The notes under the pieces were generated by a model. The model worked only from the letters and a program-made list of their open reading frames with translations. It was not told the origin of the DNA and ran no database searches. This document shows, in pieces, positions 17,104-21,166 of a DNA stretch of 21,166 nucleotides (positions are counted from its first letter, which is position 1; every line of letters begins with the position of its first letter). The position numbers were made by a program, and so were the translations under genes. Location of the stretch: assembly GCA_015039465.1 (NCBI GenBank), contig MU130417.1, positions 73,135-94,300 of the forward strand, in the 5' to 3' direction. Origin of the DNA: Phlegmacium glaucopus (taxonomy: Eukaryota > Basidiomycota > Agaricomycetes > Agaricales > Cortinariaceae).

Positions 17104-19713
17104 TCAATTGCTCGAAAACAACATAAGGAGGCACAAAAAAAAGAAAAAAAGACCCAGAACAACCCATGTAATAAATATAATCGCATCGCCTACCATGAAA
17201 GAAAAGGCCACAAGGAAGAAGAACAACCTGCCATAATAGGTAGCGAAAGGAGTTAGTGAGCACTAGCGCATGATGATTTTATGTTCAAATGAACCACTTA
17301 CGCATGCATGAGCAAGGCATAAGGTAGGCTGTACATCAAAGCAAGAATTTCCAATCCATAAATGGAGGCGCTACGATTAACTATGAATGTGACCTGAATA
17401 GAGGTGGCAACCGTATCAATCAGTTAGATGATCAACCAATCATCCGAAATTTCAACGAACATCCAACGATGTATTATGTGTCTTGACCAAAAGCAAACCC
17501 AAAACAATCGCTCCAATGCTGCTCGCTATCGAAAAATAGCTCGCTACCTGGCCATATGAACCATGTGCTGAAGTGTGTGCTGAGTTGTCGACACTTGGGA
17601 TTGCTAGAAACGCAACGTTGGCATTGAGCAGTACGGTTGCCTGGACGTCAAAAATCATAGATATATAGTAAGTTGAGGATATGCGAGCGTTCAAATAATA
17701 TAAACGCACATATAGAGTAAACTCTCTCCAATCGGCCGTCAACTGCCCCAACAAATCTTTCCACACAAAACCATTGACAAGACCATCAACAGTTATTTTG
17801 CGTAACTTTCTGAGATAGATCATTGGACCGTAGAACGTATGAAATGGCATGCAAACTCTCATCAGAAAAGACCTTTGTCTCTCGGGATGAATTGATTGAC
17901 CCCTGGTTAGACGGGCATTTATTTGTCCATGCAAATGGAGGAATCGTTCATGGTCTAGGGATTTATCAGATTTGAATTTGAGTGATGATAAGGAACTTAC
18001 GAAAGTTGTGGAGAAAACGCGCTAATAAACTTATTGATTAACACATGGACAGGATAGACAAGCTTAGTTGTACCACTTACAGATAATGGCAATAGAACCA
18101 GCTGCCAGTTCACCTTGCGCTGAATTTGACGTTGACATTGACGTTGATTAAGCTTACAGGGGGACCTAATTCGTAGCCTTACCTTCGATGGTGTTCACCA
18201 AATCAAGCATTTTCTGTAGACCATCCAAACTATATGGCGCCAGGCCTCGAGATGATGTCAACGAGTCTATATTGCCCAGTTGGGAGCGGTGAAGTAAAGC
18301 AAGCAAAGAAGTTACATACTGCCGATCGCATGGATAAAACCATCTTTTATTTCTGAAATGGCGCTGGATGGAAATGGACATAAGTCCGGGAATAAATAGT
18401 TATGAAGCCTGTCGATAAAGGCGATTCAGTTTTGGAACACAACTTCCTGTGGCACAAGTTGAAGCGTTGAACTGACCAGTACAAAGACTTCATTTCGTGA
18501 CCTATCCAATTACCTGTTAATAAAGCAATTCATGCCTGCAATAAAATAAAAGGACTCGCCAATGTGCGATGGAGTATATTTAACCTTGACCTTCCCCAAG
18601 AAACCCAGACCATTAAATTCATCCAACCAAAACAAGCACTGCTTCGCATGATTCACGAAATAATAACCACATTTTCCTGAGTTCCTAAGCTCCAACACAA
18701 GACACGTCTCCTCCGGAATTTCAATATTGTATTCCTCGATATATGAAAATATTTGCTCGATATAGGTCTCCAATTTTGTTTTGGAATCTGCATCGTACAT
18801 CCAGACGTCGGTGAGGATTGGGATTTTCTGCAGTACAGAAATGTATCAATGTTGCTTCTTCAATGAGGAGAAGCATTGAGATGTGCTTGCCCGAGAATCA
18901 TCAAGAAAGTACGGAGCACCGTCCGGATGGGTAAAAGTAACCCATTGGTTCGGAAGTTCTGACCTACGTTCAGTTGCAGATCAAAACTATTTATCAACAG
19001 CAATCCAAAGCGATTTACTCTGTGAAAGTCATAAACAACGGGGGGATCGGGAACGAGTCGTAGCATAATTTCTCGCTATTGGAGAGAATCCATTATTTCT
19101 TAACTGATGATCTGTAGTTCAAAACATACGATGTGAAGCCTCTCTCATATCGCTCAAATCCAGACGATGTAACAGCGACAAGGTTCGAAATTCCTTTACA
19201 AAGTCCAGGAGGTGACTGAGGATCACAGTTATGATCATCCTTTGCTCTAGTAGTGACGCTTGAGTTGGGGAGGGACGACATTCTCGTGTCATCCATAAGT
19301 ATTATTGGATAATTGACTACTGCCTGGGACGTCGATGGACCTGTTTGCAGCTCTGGCGGATAGCAGCGCTCCGTGTGGTGTTGGGGTACGAGAACGTCGC
19401 CCGTAGGCGTCATTGAATCTGCCTGGGAAGTCGATGGACCTGTTTGCGGCACAGGCGGATAGCGTTGCTCCGTGTGGTGTTGCAGTACAATAATGTCGCC
19501 CGTAGGCGTCGTTGAATCTAGGATTGCCACCTGGGAAGTCGATGGACCTGTTGGCGGCACTGGCGGATAGCGTTGCTCTGTGTGGTGTAGTGGCAATGAC
19601 TTCTGCTGCCATCTGTTCAGAAACGAAATAGGGAGTCTGCTAAAACAATCCACATCATCGTGGTTTGCCTTTCCCCATGGCATGGAGGGACGTCTGCCAG
19701 TAGACTTTGACAT
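17104..19713 (-). CDS. copy 2, WW-like domain and C-terminal membrane-helix protein (13-exon model)
   Basis: The spliced model keeps one frame for 626 residues. Exons (plus coordinates) are 19713-19130, 19075-19019, 18963-18891, 18827-18560, 18501-18477, 18408-18320, 18266-18183, 18119-18081, 18021-18001, 17954-17710, 17640-17461, 17393-17302 and 17227-17104. The N-terminus has a three-unit peptide repeat (HHTE..YPP..TGPSTSQ). A WW-like motif (QWVTFTHPDGAPYF) lies near residue 220, and helical blocks follow (KTKLETYIEQIF; YSLDGLQKMLDLV; LHLHGQINARL). Membrane-type segments come after residue 490 (NANVAFLAIPSV; SIGAIVLGLLLV; FFFLVAFSFM). This order matches an abundant mushroom family of unknown function that I know only by pattern. 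Introns 3 and 4 use GC donors. The start has AACAAAATG context; an upstream in-frame ATG at 19905 seems leader. Splice sites are by eye. Confidence 0.75.
19320..19605 (-). repeat. coding minisatellite in exon 1 of copy 2 (99- and 108-bp spacing)
   Basis: The block CGATGGACCTGTT recurs at 19333, 19432 and 19540, with surrounding sequence also conserved. Spacings of 99 and 108 bp are multiples of three, so the repeat adds whole peptide units without breaking the frame. Confidence 0.85.
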
Positions 19714-20636
19714 TTTGTTCGAGTCGTTGCGAAACCGGCGGCGAATGAACAGGGATAAGAATTTCCAAAAAAAAAATCGTAGGAATGCCACTTGTCGAAT
19801 CCAAAGTGTGCAAAGTTTATGGCCGACAACCTTTACCCTTTTGAGAAAGCTGAGCAGCAGATGCAGGAGAGGGTACACCTGGATAGGAGGCATGGGGTAG
19901 TGCAATGAGTCCTCACGAAGCTAACAGTCATTTGCACTGCATTCATTAGTGAACGTGAACGTGAATATAGTGGCAACCGGGATTGTCAAAATTGCCTGGG
20001 GTAGGTTAGACTCAATCAGGCGACCCACCACATCCACTCCGTGGACGGGGTAGATAAAAATTTTAAGGGCCAAATAAGGTATGTTTCTGCCGAAAATGGT
20101 AATTCGAATTCTCTGTGATGGGAAATCTCCGAGAACACATTTCCTATGTTCTTGGACATTTCTCGTGTTGGATTTTTTCTTGGAAAGTGGCTAAACTTTT
20201 ACAAGGCTGGAGAATGATGGTCCAGATAGCCCATACATTTTAAGGGTTGAAACGTTGACCCCCCTACCTCAGGTCACGGAACAACATCCTGGTTCCCCTA
20301 GTGACCTTTGCTGAACTTATGCAATACAATATTACACAACACTGCGATGTTCGGTCTTAATCATGAAAGTTAACAAGACAATAATAATAATAATAATATG
20401 AATTGATGACCAATGAATCAGTATCATATGGCCTTTCCAGATGAAAGCTCAGAAGTACGCGTACGACCATCCGATAATTGACTTGTCACTTGAATTCAGT
20501 TCATTGTATTTTTCATCAAGCTGTCCTGGAAAATAGCTTGGCCGAGATCACTGTGGCGTATGAGAATTGATAAGTATAATCACATTCGACGGGGGAACTC
20601 ATCAGCATAATATACTACTTACCTACCTGCATTGGT
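19714..20636. other. intergenic region between copies 2 and 3
   Basis: This is upstream of copy 2 and downstream of copy 3. I see no convincing gene. It should hold the promoter of copy 2. A tract of nine to ten A/T on the plus strand at about 19767-19777 lies shortly before the copy 2 start. Confidence 0.4.
20380..20400. repeat. AAT trinucleotide microsatellite
   Basis: Six consecutive AAT units between GAC and ATG, in the intergenic region. Confidence 0.9.
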
Positions 20637-21166
20637 CTAGAATATGACAAAGAACGTGATGTGATAAATGGAAAGAGACAAATAATTACTGAAGAAAGGA
20701 CCGAGGGAGATCATACAAAAAAGCACAAGACACCTAGCAGGACTAAGTAAGGACTTGAAAGAGAGGATAGGCACCGTTTCAGGGTTCGAGCGAGTAGAGA
20801 TGCACCACAAGAGCAAAAGACACAGCGTTAACAATGCAATGGACATCATCATGATGGTAACTTGGTCCCGTGAGCCGAAACACATGATAGAAAAGGCCGC
20901 AAGGAAGGAGATCAGTCTATAATGAGTAGCGAAAAGGGTCGGGTGAGCACTGGTGTACGATGGATTTTATGCCTAAATGAAGCGGTTACCCGGATATGAG
21001 CAAGGCATAAGGTAGGCTATGCCATACATCAAAGTAAGAATTTCCAATCCATACATGGAGGCGCTACGATTGACTATGAATGTGACCTGAATATAATAGC
21101 AACCGTATCAGTCAATTGGATGAACAGCCAAATCATCAGAAAATCCGACAAACATTCAACGAGGTA
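20637..21166 (-). pseudogene. copy 3 of tandem gene, C-terminal exons, cut by the window end
   Basis: It matches the last exons of copy 2. The window end carries the tail of the exon-11 equivalent, an intron, an exon at 21086-20990 (VTFIVNRSASMYGLEIL), an intron at 20989-20917 (GT-AG) and a final exon at 20916-20637 ending in TAG. The penultimate exon is 97 nt against 92 nt in copy 2, because of a 5-base insertion (TGGCAT against C) that breaks the frame into the final exon unless another donor is used. The final exon encodes membrane-like sequence (MMMSIALLTLCLLLLWC) that differs from copy 2. It could be a pseudogene or a real paralog with different splicing. Most of the gene is outside the window. 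Confidence 0.6.

Noticed and set aside
18860..19066. Minus-strand ORF starting MLRLVPDPPVVYDFH
   Set aside because: It is a different frame from the spliced model. It runs through two introns, and the WW-like segment is in the other frame. A few silent-looking differences between copies in this frame leave slight doubt over exon 2.

Overview
The window looks like fungal DNA, most probably from a mushroom-forming basidiomycete (Agaricomycetes). The signs are very short introns (46 to 74 nt) with GTRNGY-like donors, several Ty3/gypsy retrotransposons of types common in these fungi, and a multi-intron gene family with a WW-like motif and C-terminal membrane helices that I recognise from mushroom proteomes. 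No species can be named from the sequence.

Layout. Positions 1 to about 2000 hold decayed coding stretches and a 25-bp tandem repeat. Positions 2012 to 2763 look like an orphan LTR. From about 2782 to 12490 lies Ty3/gypsy element B (plus strand): it lost everything upstream of the reverse transcriptase, carries one frameshift in the integrase, and ends in a polypurine tract and LTR. Inserted inside B's reverse transcriptase is a complete Ty3/gypsy element A (2983 to 9302, minus strand), with identical 134-bp LTRs, a target-site duplication, intact gag and pol, a primer binding site and a polypurine tract. Positions 12483 to 13207 hold an acidic low-complexity ORF with a possible spliced upstream exon. 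Positions 13208 to about 16009 are the 5' end of a third, different Ty3/gypsy element C (LTR, leader, gag with an in-frame TGA), truncated before protease.

The right part (16010 to 21166, minus strand) is a head-to-tail array of three related genes. Copy 1 is a truncated pseudogene abutting element C. Copy 2 (17104 to 19713) can be modelled as an intact 13-exon gene for a 626-residue protein. Copy 3 is cut by the window end and appears frameshifted.

Element A has all the parts expected of an autonomous element and has not accumulated LTR differences, so it is a recent insertion. B and C are fragments. The retroelements have piled up next to, and apparently into, a lineage-specific tandem gene family. 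I found no rRNA, tRNA or CRISPR. I did not find a wholly new system. The least ordinary items are the gag frame of A that stays open for 103 codons without an ATG, the possible self-priming site of C, and the GC-AG introns and micro-exons of the tandem gene family.
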